This document shows, one piece after another, positions 53,850-64,000 of a DNA stretch of 64,000 nucleotides. Positions within the stretch are counted from its first letter, which is position 1. Every line of letters begins with the position of its first letter. The DNA is from Cyclospora cayetanensis. Taxonomy: Eukaryota; Apicomplexa; Conoidasida; Eucoccidiorida; Eimeriidae. The notes beneath the pieces are model-generated. The model did no database searches. It was not told the DNA's origin and saw only the letters and a list, made by a program, of their open reading frames with translations. Both the position numbers and the translations under genes were made by a program. The stretch is taken from contig NW_020312053.1 in the NCBI RefSeq assembly GCF_002999335.1, positions 62,001-126,000 on the forward strand, given 5' to 3'.

Positions 53850-56347
53850 AAAAAGGCTCCAGCGGCGGGCGGCGTGGCCAGCAGAGCCAGTAGTTCCCCT
53901 ATGCACGACGAGGACCGCAGCGTTAACTTTGCTTGTGAACGCGATTATAGCGCTGCACAACTCCCTAATGCGCAGACCATCCATGAGAGAAGTCTGTGAA
54001 AAGAACCCTGCCCCCACCCCCCCCCTACCCTCGCCTTTCACAGCTTCTTGTTCCTAATGCACGCAGCAGCAGCCAGCCATTGCTACGCAGTCCGTAGCCA
54101 CGGTGTGCAGGTGCCCCACGATATAACAACGCGTCTACACTCAGTTCCATTAGCGAAAAAGCGACTCGTCTTAGGGCAATAGGCCACCAACCCTAGAAGG
54201 CGATCGGTGGCCTATCAAAGGCACGCATGAGCAAAGTTGAAACTGAATTTCTCCTCGGGGTCCTTCTATAATACACCCGGTAGGGGCCCACGTGTACAGG
54301 GGGCCGTCATGCGGTAAGTCTTGCAAGACCGAGGCGTCTGTTGCCAGTAGGCTGTATTTTACTGTTTCTGTTCAAGGATTTCACGTTTGGGATTAACCGT
54401 GCCTGCCTCGGAGCCAGCAACTCCAAAGTGGAACTGCACAGTAACATCCTCCCCTTCCACGCTCTGCCTGAAAGGCCTTTGCAGAGCAGGCCGCAGAGTA
54501 GAATAAAGTGAGGAAGATGTTGAGGCGACGGTTCAGCTCCCAGAAGCGCCGTGATGGCTTCGTAGTTCTATTTCCGCCTTGTTCACCTGCCTCGCAAAAC
54601 GCGCAATGTAAAAAACCCCATGCTTCTGCTCCTGTGCCACGAAGGTGCACTGTGACGAGCAACGTATTCTTTAGGCAAAAAGTCGAGCTAGCACGACCCA
54701 CCTCAGCACCTGCTGCCGCAGAGAGGAAAGAGTTAGAAAGAAACATGAAGAGTCTCCTCAAAGACTTGAGAAGCGCCTTTCCGTCCCTTTGCCACGCTGC
54801 ACCTTACCCCTCCTCTTCGCCTCGCCGATGACCCTCACGTCGTGCACGGATTTTCTCCAGACTAGGCCGCCTCTAGGAATGCAGCATCTGCTGAACGTCA
54901 TGCGTATAGCTGCATAAATCCCTTTTATCTCTTTCCATGCTGCAAGTTCCGCAGAAAGACCCTTAACTCAGCTCATTCCTCCATTGAAGGGAAAGGTATC
55001 GAGCATCCTTTCGAGGCCGCCCCACCCCTGCTGTCTCTGTCCGTGCCACTTCATGGGGTCTCAGCATAAGGAGAGAAAGCTGAGCTTTCTATGGTTTTAC
55101 TGTACGCTCTAGAGAACCAATGAATATTAGCTTGCACCCAGTTGTACGCTGAAGCTGAACGCTAACGCACTCAACATGCCTTCCCAGAATCGGGAAGTAT
55201 AACTCACGCAACTCCGCAGCAAACGCAGTGCACATTCTCCAAAAAGCACTTCTTAGCCTTTAATATTGCTCTAGTTGCAGCCGAATACAAGCAGTAGAGG
55301 AAAGGAGCTGCAAAGGCGTAGCCCGCCACCCTATACGGCCCCTAGGTGCAATTGCTCTCTCACTAACTCAAACCCCTCTCGCTAGCTGGTGCTGTTTATG
55401 GACCTCAGCAACGTCCATTTTTACTGCTCCATGGCTCCTTCTGAACCACGGCCACACCTTAGCTGCCCTAAAGTCTACGGCAGGAGTTGCGCTTTCGCAG
55501 CGGAGTGCGCCGAACGGGTAGCTCCGTGGCTGTCTCCCCGTTTGCGGGCTGCTCCTCCTCTTGAAATCTCGCATTTATGCTGACAGACCCAAACACTTCA
55601 GTGGGTAGGGAAGGCTCTGGAATTCCGAGCTAGCCTAAGAGGTGCAGTGACACTCGCTGCTCCTCCTAAACTCCTTTCAAGCTGCGTAGGTTCCTTTAAC
55701 GCCTCTGAGGCGTGAGGTCACGCGGCAGTTGTGACCAGAAAAGCTTTACTGTCGGGAATCGTGCGCTAATTGAGCTGCTCTCACTGCAGCGCGGGCAGGG
55801 GGGGTCAGGAGTGAGTGCTATGCCAGCGGCGGGTGTTGCAACACCTGCAACACCAGCTGCTGCCAAATCTGCGCTACATCGCTCGTGTTTCAGGGAGCTG
55901 TGGCTCCTTCACATTAAAAGACCCCTAAGTGATTCAAATACCCACCAATCGAAGAACTAAACGAGAGGCTGCATGAGCGTTCAAACCCTTGCCACCCTCT
56001 AAGGTCACCTAGGGCCCCTCGGTAGACGAAGCTCGAACCCCACCCCCTCGAGGAGGTTCTTTAGCCTTGGGAAGTGAATTTTTCAAACAGGCAAGATGCA
56101 TGCCAAAGTGCCTCTGACGTGTTTTTCTGAGCTCCCCGAAGGCCATTCTCGCGGGTATAGACTGCAGCAGGGCTGCTGCAGCCATCGCAGCTACAGCGCA
56201 CCTCCTTACCAGCGCAGGAAAGGCGAAGCGGGTTGGGTGACAAGGCATCTTGAGGCCGTGTTACCGGAGCGTCTCTCTGCAGAAAAAAATCTCGCCGTAG
56301 CACATTTTTTTCTGCGGTTCGGCGGGTAGGTATCCCATACATAAAGC
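53850..56347. other. Repeat-poor spacer
   Basis: 2.5 kb with repeat-poor composition. A 104-codon plus ORF (ATG 54,517 to stop 54,829-54,831; Arg-rich start, later AAERKELERNMKSLLKDLRS) is the only frame with mildly coding-like character. Evidence is too thin to call it a gene. Confidence 0.5.
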
Positions 56348-58264
56348 ATGACCTGTGCTTGGCGGGGGCCCCTCCTGGGGGCCCCCAGGATACTTCTCAA
56401 GGGGCGTGTTCGCCCTCCAGCTGCTCCATTTGCAGCGAGTTTCCTCACAGGAGCGCAACAACTGACGCTTGCAAAGATCCTCGGAGGGAGACTGACCATT
56501 TCGACTGTGCCTCAGGGTACAAGCGGCACTTGGGTGTCCCCTCGGCTTTCTTCGAGGCACTCCAAAGCGCAGTCTGCTGCTGGATGGGCAACGGAGACAG
56601 CGCAGGCAGCAGCAACGCCTCAGGCAGCAGCAACACCTCAGGCAGCAGCGCAAGCTGCAGCTGCTGAGGACGATGCATACGAAGTAGATGCCACAGCCTG
56701 TCTGACTCCCTTGGTAGTGTCAGCAGCTGGAGAGGGACGCATCCTCCCCCAATCGGTTAGTGCAGTCATTCGAGAGGCCCTTGCTGCCTTTTCTGCAGCT
56801 ACTGGCAAGGCAGATGCAGGGGGGAGCATGAGGCTCGTGTATCGGTACGACTTGTCTGCTCCCGCCTTTCGCACGCTGTTTCGGAGCGCAGTGCCTGCAA
56901 CTCCTACGGCAGCAGGAGCAGCAGCAGGAGCAGCAACAGTGTGGCATCGGCAGCAGCAAACTTACGACTCTTTGGGGTCTCCCTTCTACGTGTTGCTGCT
57001 GCAAGCGATATATGCAGCTGCGGAGGGTGGTCCTTCAGCAGCAGCTGGATCAGACACCCTCAGCGCAAAGAGCGACAGCCTTGAAACAGCAGCTGCAGAA
57101 GTGGCTGCCATGTGGCAGCTGCAGGTTGCAAAGGATCTCCGGACCCTGCGATGGTCTGCAGAAGCCTTACAGGCTGCCGGAGAAGTCTGCTGGAAAAGCC
57201 TTCCTACTCCAGGAGGCGATGTCGTCGCTCCTCCTTCTTGCATGCAGCAGGAAGAACTGGAGGCAGCAGCCGTGGCGTTGCTCTGCAATGCAGCAGAGGC
57301 AGTATCGCTTCTGGCCGCATTACAGCTGAAGCTTTCCGTGCGGGATGCCGTCCCTACACTGCTGCTGTACGTCTCTCTCTATCTCTCTGTCTCTCTTTCT
57401 CGGCTGTTCGTACGGCTTGTGAAAGTCTTTTTCGCATCTCTAAGGGAATAGGGGGGAAGTTGCCGTCCTGGTTCTCGCTTTGCAGATGAGGTTCTTAACG
57501 GCCTTACAGAGAGTGGGGGAGAAAAGGGGGGAAAGTTGGAAGACACAGCAGACGCTGCTGCACCTCTGGTGACGCAGAGAGGCCTGCAGTTAGTTTGATT
57601 TCTGCCTGGGAAGCACGGAGGGGAAGAAGGAAGGCGCAGAGTGGAGCATGCAGTCCATACATATACACATATGTGCATGCCTAATTTGCGGCTTCGCTGA
57701 TGCCTGTGTCAGTGCCTCCCTGCAGCGTCTGTGTGCAGCGTTTTAGAGCGCGTCTGTCTGTCTCGAGAGCTCTCGCAAGTCCAAGCGCAGCATAAGCAGC
57801 AGCAAGAAGAAGTGCTGCAGGCTGCGCAGTCTGCCGCGTTTTCCGTTGCTTTGCCAAGCCTGGCAGCCTCTCCGCTGTCGGGAGCAGCAGACGCAACAGC
57901 GGCAACAGCAGCAGAAGCGGCGATTCGGTGTCTTCATGCTCTAGGCCGGTGCCACTTGTTTAGCGAGGAGTTGCTGCGTGTGGTATCAGCGCATCATCTC
58001 GCAGCGGCAGCTCCCGACGCCTTTGCCTTGTATCTCTTCGAATGTGGACGTATGGGGCTTCGCTGCAAGCGCTATATTGGTAACTGCTGCTGCTGCTACA
58101 CACACACACATACTCGAGATTCAATACTTTTGTCTTGCGCCGTGTTGGTGTTTGCTGCCATTGTTCCTCCCGAAACTTGCGGCTCTTCTTCCTGTCGCTA
58201 TGTTCTGTAGTGCATATATATATATATACATATATACATATATATATACGTATATATATATACG

Positions 58265-58311
<47 letters not shown>

Positions 58312-61300
58312 CTGTTGCTACGGGTGGTGCAATTCCAGCTGCCGCTGGTGATCTTGAGGAGCAGAAAAATTACTGCTGCTGCTTTGGGGGGAAGAGGAGA
58401 GGAGAGAGGGGAGAAAGCTGCGTATCCATGTTTCTGAAATTTCACGTTCTCCTCGCTTTCGTGGCAGACACCTAAGCAGCGTTGCGGTGTGTGCCTTATT
58501 CCGTAGACGCATGCATCGAGAAGGCCACTAAGACAGCCGACGCTATGTCTCCCCCTTCATTGTTGCTGGCATGCGCTGGTCTGTATCGATTCTGCACGGA
58601 TTGGAGGATGTTTTACCGCAGAGCGACGCCGCGTCTTCTCAAGCTAGTCAGGCTTCCTACTCTCCGCTATACCCCTCTTAGCCATTCTTTCTCTCCCCGA
58701 ATCACGTTGGCAGTCTTCTCCCGCCAAGGAGGTCTTGCAGCATGCAGCCTTCCGGCTCTGTTCTAATAAAGGCGCCTGCTCCTCCTCCCCCTCTACTGCA
58801 ACTTCAGTGGACGGCTTGTGATGCCTAATTGCAGCTTGATACGATGGACTACTACCAGCTGCGCTTGATGCTCCGCGTGGCGAAACACCTCAATCCTTCC
58901 TTCAAGGATTCCGAGCTGACGCTACTTTCGCGAGGGGCTGCTCGGCTGCTCTGCGCACAAGTGCCATCGCTCGCTCCTCAGCAACTCTGCTGGTGAGATG
59001 CCTGCAGTAGCAAGGCCACTTGGTGCTTCCCCAGATCCCTGCTGTCGGATTTTGTTTCTCTCCGCTGCTTTGTTTCTCTCCGCTGCTTTGTTTCTCTCCG
59101 CTGCTTTGTTTCTCTCCGCTGCTTTGTTTCTCTCCGCTGCTTTGTTTCTCTCTGCTGCTTAGCTTCTCCTCTTTCCCCTCCTCCGGCATCGCCTGCTCTT
59201 GCTGGATGCTGTTGGACGAACTTTCGCGAAGAGTGGTTGCTTGCAGGGTAAGGGCTTTTTGAGAGATCCAACGAGAAAGTGCTGACTGGCCATGTGTGGA
59301 TTGTTGCCGCAGTATCGCAAGTTTCGTGGAGCAGCGGTGCAGTGACACCCCAGAGGAATATTCGACGCTCACGCAGTCCTTAGTCGCAGCTCTGGAAGCC
59401 ACCGCCTCCCCTGCAAGCGCACGGCCGCTCTCCTCCTCAAATCCTCAAGAATCTTCAGCGTCAGTGGGAAAGGGGGGCACAGACAGTCTCGATCCGCTGG
59501 CTCTTGTGCATCCCCTCCACGATTTGGTGGACGTCGTGGATTGCATAGCCTCCTACGGTTCCCAAAGCTCCCTAGTGCCTCGCATAGAGTCTGTGCTGGC
59601 TTCGCGGTATACGGGTAAGCTCGAAGGGTCCCTGTTGGAATTTTGAATGGGGGTTTTCATGAGGAAATCCTTTACGGCATGTTGACACACAGCTAGCTAG
59701 CTAGCTAGCTGGCTAGCTGCCGCCCTCTGGCTGCCCGTGGCACTCCTCTCTCGTCAAGATTTTTTGTGTCTCCCAAAGCTCGTGGACGCGGCCTCTTTAT
59801 CAGGACTGTGTCACGCGTGGATGCACTTCAAGCGGCGTGGCTGTTGCATGGGCGGAGGCTTAGTGGCGTCTTGTGCGAGGAGACTGAAAAAGCTATTCAG
59901 ATTTAGGGGTTCTACAACCACATTATTCACATAGTACACATTATTCACATTATACACGTCATGCGCATAACAGACATACACGCGTCGCAAGACATAGCCA
60001 CAACGAAAACTAAGGGCCTGGAGCCTCTCCCGTGCGCAAGTACATGCATGCGTCTTGGTTCTGCTGCAGAGATCGAGTATAGCGTCAACTTCACGCTTTG
60101 GCTTGTCTGTCTAGATGCGTTCTCGCGCGTCAGGGGATTTTACCCGCGTCAGCTGCTGCAGCATATAAGTGCCAGCCTGTGCAATCCCCTGGACGTGTGT
60201 AGTACTGGCCGTAGCGGCAGCAGCAGCAGCAAACCCTTGGAGGCACCCAGTCTGCTGGACTCTCTAAGCGTCCTCCAACGCCTCAAATTTATGCAAGCCC
60301 TTACTCGTCTCTCTTTCTTTCCTCTCTCAATAGTTCAGGTACTTGTTGTGGCGCTCAGAGTATGCGGCTGCACACGTAGGGGCCGCTTTGTCGCCTTTTC
60401 AAGCCACGGGTGCTGACATGACACGCCGTCTTCGCGGTGCTACTGCAGTTTCACCGGCGGGGCTGGGAGCGCAGCAATAGCAGCAGATGCGGCAGCTTTT
60501 GCTGAGAGTGCATGCATGCATGCATGCTGCGTGTGTGTGTCTCTCTTGTCTTGTCTGCTGCTTGCTTATTCAGATGTGGTGCATTAGCACGAAGGGGGAA
60601 GCCAGTTTGTTTCGGAGCCTTCGGGATACCGTGACTTGCGTTTTCCCTCTCGCTCTCATGGTGTACATACACCCGAAGTTGTTCTCGCGCGCCTTCGGAT
60701 ATGTGGAGAGCCGCTACAACGGGCGCAGGCAGAGACCTGTGCTCCTTGCCACAGACGCGTAGGCACGCTGCGATTGCTAAGGCCACACTGTATGGCTGCT
60801 GCAGCTGGCAGATAGAACCGACTTTACTCCAATAAAGCGGGGGGTGCTGCTGCTGCCACAGCTGCTATGCACGAACGTGCGGCGTCTGTCATCTGGCTAC
60901 GAGGCCTATTCCTCTTGTGGCATTTTCTTGCAGTGCCGCGACGTCCATCTCTCTTCTAGGCACCCTGAGTGGTGTGCCTGCTTCCTCTTCTCTACTCTTC
61001 GTACTGTTGAAGAGAACTCGCACAGGGTTGTGCTGGCTGTCTTCTCTGCAGGCATTTGGAACCTTTCTACTTGTCACACCTTTGCTGGGCCTTTATCGTG
61101 GCTGAGATGCACAGTCGTCCCTTTTTCCTCTCGCTGCTGGATCGCTCCTTGGAGCTTTTGCCACTACCTGAAGGGGTCCTCTGTTCGGCACACACGTCGG
61201 ACTCTTTTGCGAAGGAAACCTCTGAAAGAGACTTTCAGGGTGCCTTGCCCTGTGGGCTAGGCGATTTCGCAGCTGCGGGAGCAGAGGCGGAGAATCCAGC

Positions 61301-62623
61301 TGTGCGCGCTGCTGGTGCATCCGCTGCAGCAGAGAAGTTGGCAGGGGGCCATGAACTGCGTCTGACTCCACTAGACCGCATTGCCTATCGCAATCACTGC
61401 GAACCAGTCGCCTTGCTGCAGCAAGTTTGTCAGCTTCTCCAGCTCGAGGCTCCGCAGCTGGCGGCAGCTGCACGGCAGCAAGACGCCCTCAAGGCCTATG
61501 CAGGGGCCGTCGTCCGTTGGAAAGCAGACAGGCGGGGAGATATACGACAGTTCTGCGAGGAAGTGCGGGGTAGGAGAACGCGGCATTGGAGCTCTAGACA
61601 GCCACATGCACACACATACACTTTCTCTCTCCGTCCTTTGTTATTTTTTTGTTGGACTTCTCACTTTGCCTGTAGGCTCAGCCGCCATTCTGGCTCTCTA
61701 GGTGTCTGTGGTGCTGCTGCTGACTGGCCGTCTAGCAAATCTCTGCATGACTGAACGCCCTCTAAACTGCTTCAACTTTTGACCTTCTCCCTCGGGTGTG
61801 CGGGACAAAGGCGTAGCTGCAGTTGTCGTGGCTACGCAAGGTTGATTCATATTTGTCTGCCATCCTCTTTTCGTGCTGGGGAGCTGCGTCTCTGGCTCAC
61901 TCTGCATTGCGTGTGCTGCTGCCGTTTCCAACTCCGCAGAGACGGCAAGCAAGGCCTCGCTTGAGTGGCGCGAGGCACTGGAAGGGACGCCTCCCTCCCC
62001 CGTACCAGCCTTTGGGCATCAATGGCCTTTCAGTGAAGTTTCTCTATGGGTTAAGGAGACTCCGCTGGTCCTCATGGCAGAGGACGAAGGATTGCGCCTC
62101 ACCGCTAAAGCCGAAGGCAAACAAAGAAACTACAATACGGGGCATAAATATTTGTTACTGCGCGCATTTAGAGCTTTGGGAATTTCCAAGGTACGACCTG
62201 CAAAGGCCTCGCTCTCAACCGCTTGCTCCTTTTTGATATCGCAGGTTTCCGATGCGTCGCGCATGCAGAGAGGAATGGGGGATATGAAAAGACGGGGTCT
62301 TTCTCAAGCGTGTATTTGTATATGCCTGCCTGTGCATGTAAAGTATTTTCCTGCGCGCTTTGCTTTCTTCCATCATGCCTGTGGGCGCTTTGTCTCTCCT
62401 TACTTGCTCGTCCCCCGGCATGGTGGGGAGTCACTTGTCTTGGCCTCTTCCCAATGAGTGCTTCCTGTGAAATGATAACCTGTTTGCTTTCATGGGTGGT
62501 TCCTTTTGTGCTTGCTGCCTTCTCTGCCCCCTACAGGTCGCAACCATGGACTCTGAAGAGTGGTGCGCGGCGCAGAGTCTCGAGCAGAGAGTTGCTCTGC
62601 TTCAGAAAAAACTTTTGTCTTGA
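56348..62623 (+). CDS. RAP-domain protein, predicted organellar RNA-binding
   Basis: Twelve exons join in frame: 56348-57370, 57486-57568, 57739-58079, 58507-58646, 58835-58992, 59313-59614, 59759-59908, 60070-60338, 60574-60758, 61052-61569, 61940-62190, 62537-62623; total 3507 bases, 1168 residues. The C-terminal RAP domain spans the last two exons: TPLVLMAEDEG, TGHKYLLLRAFRALGI, then MDSEEW and QRVALLQKKLL. The middle has FASTK/OPR-like helical segments: MDYYQLRLMLRVAKHL, DLVDVVDCIASYGSQ, LSGLCHAWMHFKRRG, LEPFYLSHLCWAFIVAEMHS. The N terminus (MTCAWRGPLLGAPRILLKGR) is basic and lacks acid residues, fitting mitochondrial import. Apicomplexan RAP proteins studied so far act on mitochondrial rRNA or organelle transcripts; this role is inferred here. 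Introns 1, 4 and 7 use unusual donors (GTCTCT, GTCAGG, GTTCTA). Confidence 0.85.
58205..58312. repeat. (TA)n-rich microsatellite with GA tail in RAP-gene intron
   Basis: tatatatacatatata units followed by gagagagagagag, in the intron 58080-58506. Confidence 0.85.
59047..59160. repeat. 18-bp minisatellite (TTTGTTTCTCTCCGCTGC) in RAP-gene intron
   Basis: Six near-identical 18-base units in the intron 58993-59312. The plus strand is pyrimidine-rich. The unit length keeps frames open on both strands, so the apparent peptide repeats are artefacts. Confidence 0.92.
59691..59717. repeat. (AGCT)n palindromic tetranucleotide run
   Basis: agctagctagctagctagctggctagct in an intron of the RAP gene; each unit is self-complementary. 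Confidence 0.85.
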
Positions 62624-63647
62624 AACTTTTCTCGGGGAAGCCACGCGGTTTGCCATGACTCTAGGCGGTGCGTTGAGTGGCTAACCAGCCGACTGACGAA
62701 CCGTCCCTCACCGTTTTATCCCCCACAGCAGGATACTGCCTCCTGCTTCAGTACTCAACGAGGCTTGGGGTCAGTACATTGGTTTGCCGTGAGGCAAATC
62801 AACTGCGGGTTATCGCCCCCTCCCCTTCCTCTTTTGTATTTTCGCATAAATCTTTTCAGGTCTCAGTTTTTGTCGTTTACCGTGGGTCTGTAACATGAGG
62901 GAGTCTCCATGAGCAAACAAGGATTAGCACTATTAGCTCCACACAGCAAAAGTGGTGCAACCTATGTAGGGCCTACCTACTTCGCCCATCGTGTGTTTGT
63001 ATTTCCCAAGGTTACGTTTTCTGAGTAGTTTATCATGTGCTATTGGAATTGATGCCCTGCAGTATGTGCCCCTGGTGTATGGGTTGCTACATAGGAATAA
63101 CAAATGGGTTGACGATGCACAGGCGTTTACGGCTTTGTGTGAACCGTTGGTACCTGTCATGTTTGGACCTCACTCTTGGCCGTTGCAGCTCTCACAAGTG
63201 AGGGCATCCCACACCGTTGTCAGTGCCTCTGTTTTAAGGCGAGGCCATCGCTGCACAGTACAGGATTCCCGAACGACCCCGCTAGGAGTCTTGGTAAAAG
63301 CAAAGTAAGCAGGTCTGTATTATCAATGGGGAGGTCCACAACTCACCTACTTCCCTCCCTGCACAGCAGGCATTGATCACTAGGAATTTTGAAGAATCAC
63401 TGGTAGCGCAGGGATCGACTTGGAAGGCGTGTGGAGCTTGAAAGTTTGATTCAAGCGCTGGGTGTCAAGAAATGCACAGTATGCAGGAACGGAAACGAAC
63501 TCACACGACCCCAAACTGATTTTCTGTTGACTCTACAAATAACACAAACAGAAAAGTAACGGTGCGAGAGAGCTTCACAGGAAAGGATATAATGTCTGCG
63601 GCAAACATCCCAGTCGAGCGACGCCAACGAGTAGCGCAGCCATGATC
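62624..63647. other. Repeat-poor spacer downstream of RAP gene
   Basis: About 1 kb with no convincing exon; short frames only. Confidence 0.55.
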
Positions 63648-63716
63648 GCCTTCTTAGCTTAGTCGGTAGAGCATTCGCTTAGTAAGCGAATGCTCTACCG
63701 ACTAAGCTAAGAAGGC
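63648..63716 (+). pseudogene. tRNA-Thr(AGU) 5' half folded into a perfect 69-bp palindrome
   Basis: Bases 63648-63681 and 63683-63716 are exact reverse complements (34 bp each) around a single G at 63682. Read on the plus strand the left arm is a tRNA 5' half: acceptor strand GCCTTCT, A box TAGCTTAGTCGG, D-stem GCTT/GAGC, anticodon stem TTCGC, loop TTAGTAA with anticodon AGT, and 3' stem strand GCGAA. From there the sequence returns as the inverted copy of tRNA bases 1-26 instead of the variable loop and T arm. No B box is present, so it cannot make a normal tRNA. GATC sites lie just outside on both sides (63644, 63721). It may be a true fold-back rearrangement or an assembly chimera. Confidence 0.85.
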
Positions 63717-64000
63717 TGGTGATCTCTCTCAGGCCACACCCCGCAACAAATATGAAGCTGCATACTGCTGTATAGCGGCACTACTATGTTTGATGTTGTA
63801 TTGATACAAATGCACTACATGGCTTCTTGGCTACCAGGCAGTTTGGTTTGCTAGAGTACTTGCTGGACATCTACGTCGTTTCCTTCTTGTAACTTCCGTC
63901 TACATGATATGGCGCTGTTAGAGTAAATTATCAGTTTATTCGCTGTTTTCTAAGAGCTTCGTGGTGAACACAGAGGCTACCAAGAGTGACAATGTATGCA
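63717..64000. other. Right edge, nothing identified
   Basis: 284 bases of AT-richer sequence without ORF, repeat or RNA signal. Confidence 0.5.

Noticed and set aside
59020..59262. Repeat peptide LCFSPL on plus and EKQSSG on minus strand as a candidate surface antigen
   Set aside because: An 18-bp minisatellite in an intron of the RAP gene whose flanking exons join in phase across it.
1..64000. Telomeric TTTAGGG arrays
   Set aside because: Only isolated single copies occur; no tandem array is present.

Overview
The window is nuclear DNA of a coccidian apicomplexan, most likely an Eimeria species. The evidence is: intron-rich genes with GT-AG splicing; pervasive CAG/CTG runs giving poly-Ala, poly-Gln, poly-Ser and poly-Leu tracts in coding sequence; long microsatellites in the introns; and an alternation of repeat-crowded, gene-bearing stretches with plain, repeat-poor stretches, as described for Eimeria chromosomes. 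The species call is inference.

Layout. (1) 1-18,153, plus strand: most of a Dopey (DOP1) gene, 5'-truncated by the window edge, with more than 20 exons. (2) 18,432-35,609, minus strand: a very large TAF2 gene (TFIID subunit 2) whose last exon carries a bromodomain. These two genes are tail to tail with 278 bp between their stop codons. (3) About 35.65-47.2 kb: a repeat-poor segment with one supportable gene, a small three-exon gene on the minus strand (38,218-39,355). (4) About 47.2-53.85 kb: a short gene of unknown function with hydrophobic stretches (+), a biotin protein ligase with a likely organelle leader (-), and a low-complexity unknown ORF (+). (5) 53.85-56.35 kb: repeat-poor spacer. 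(6) 56,348-62,623, plus strand: a 12-exon RAP-domain gene that I could join in frame from start to stop (1168 codons plus stop). (7) 62.6-64 kb: repeat-poor sequence containing a perfect 69-bp palindrome made from the 5' half of a tRNA-Thr(AGU) gene and its inverted copy.

The genes do not form a pathway. DOP1 serves Golgi/endosome traffic, TAF2-bromodomain serves RNA polymerase II initiation, the biotin ligase probably serves apicoplast acetyl-CoA carboxylase, and the RAP protein probably serves organelle RNA. All exon models come from reading frames, splice-site phase and recalled family motifs; no alignment or transcript evidence was available.

The most notable signals are the tRNA fold-back palindrome, the strand polarity of intronic repeats relative to transcription, the TAF2-bromodomain fusion, and a GC-AG intron in DOP1.
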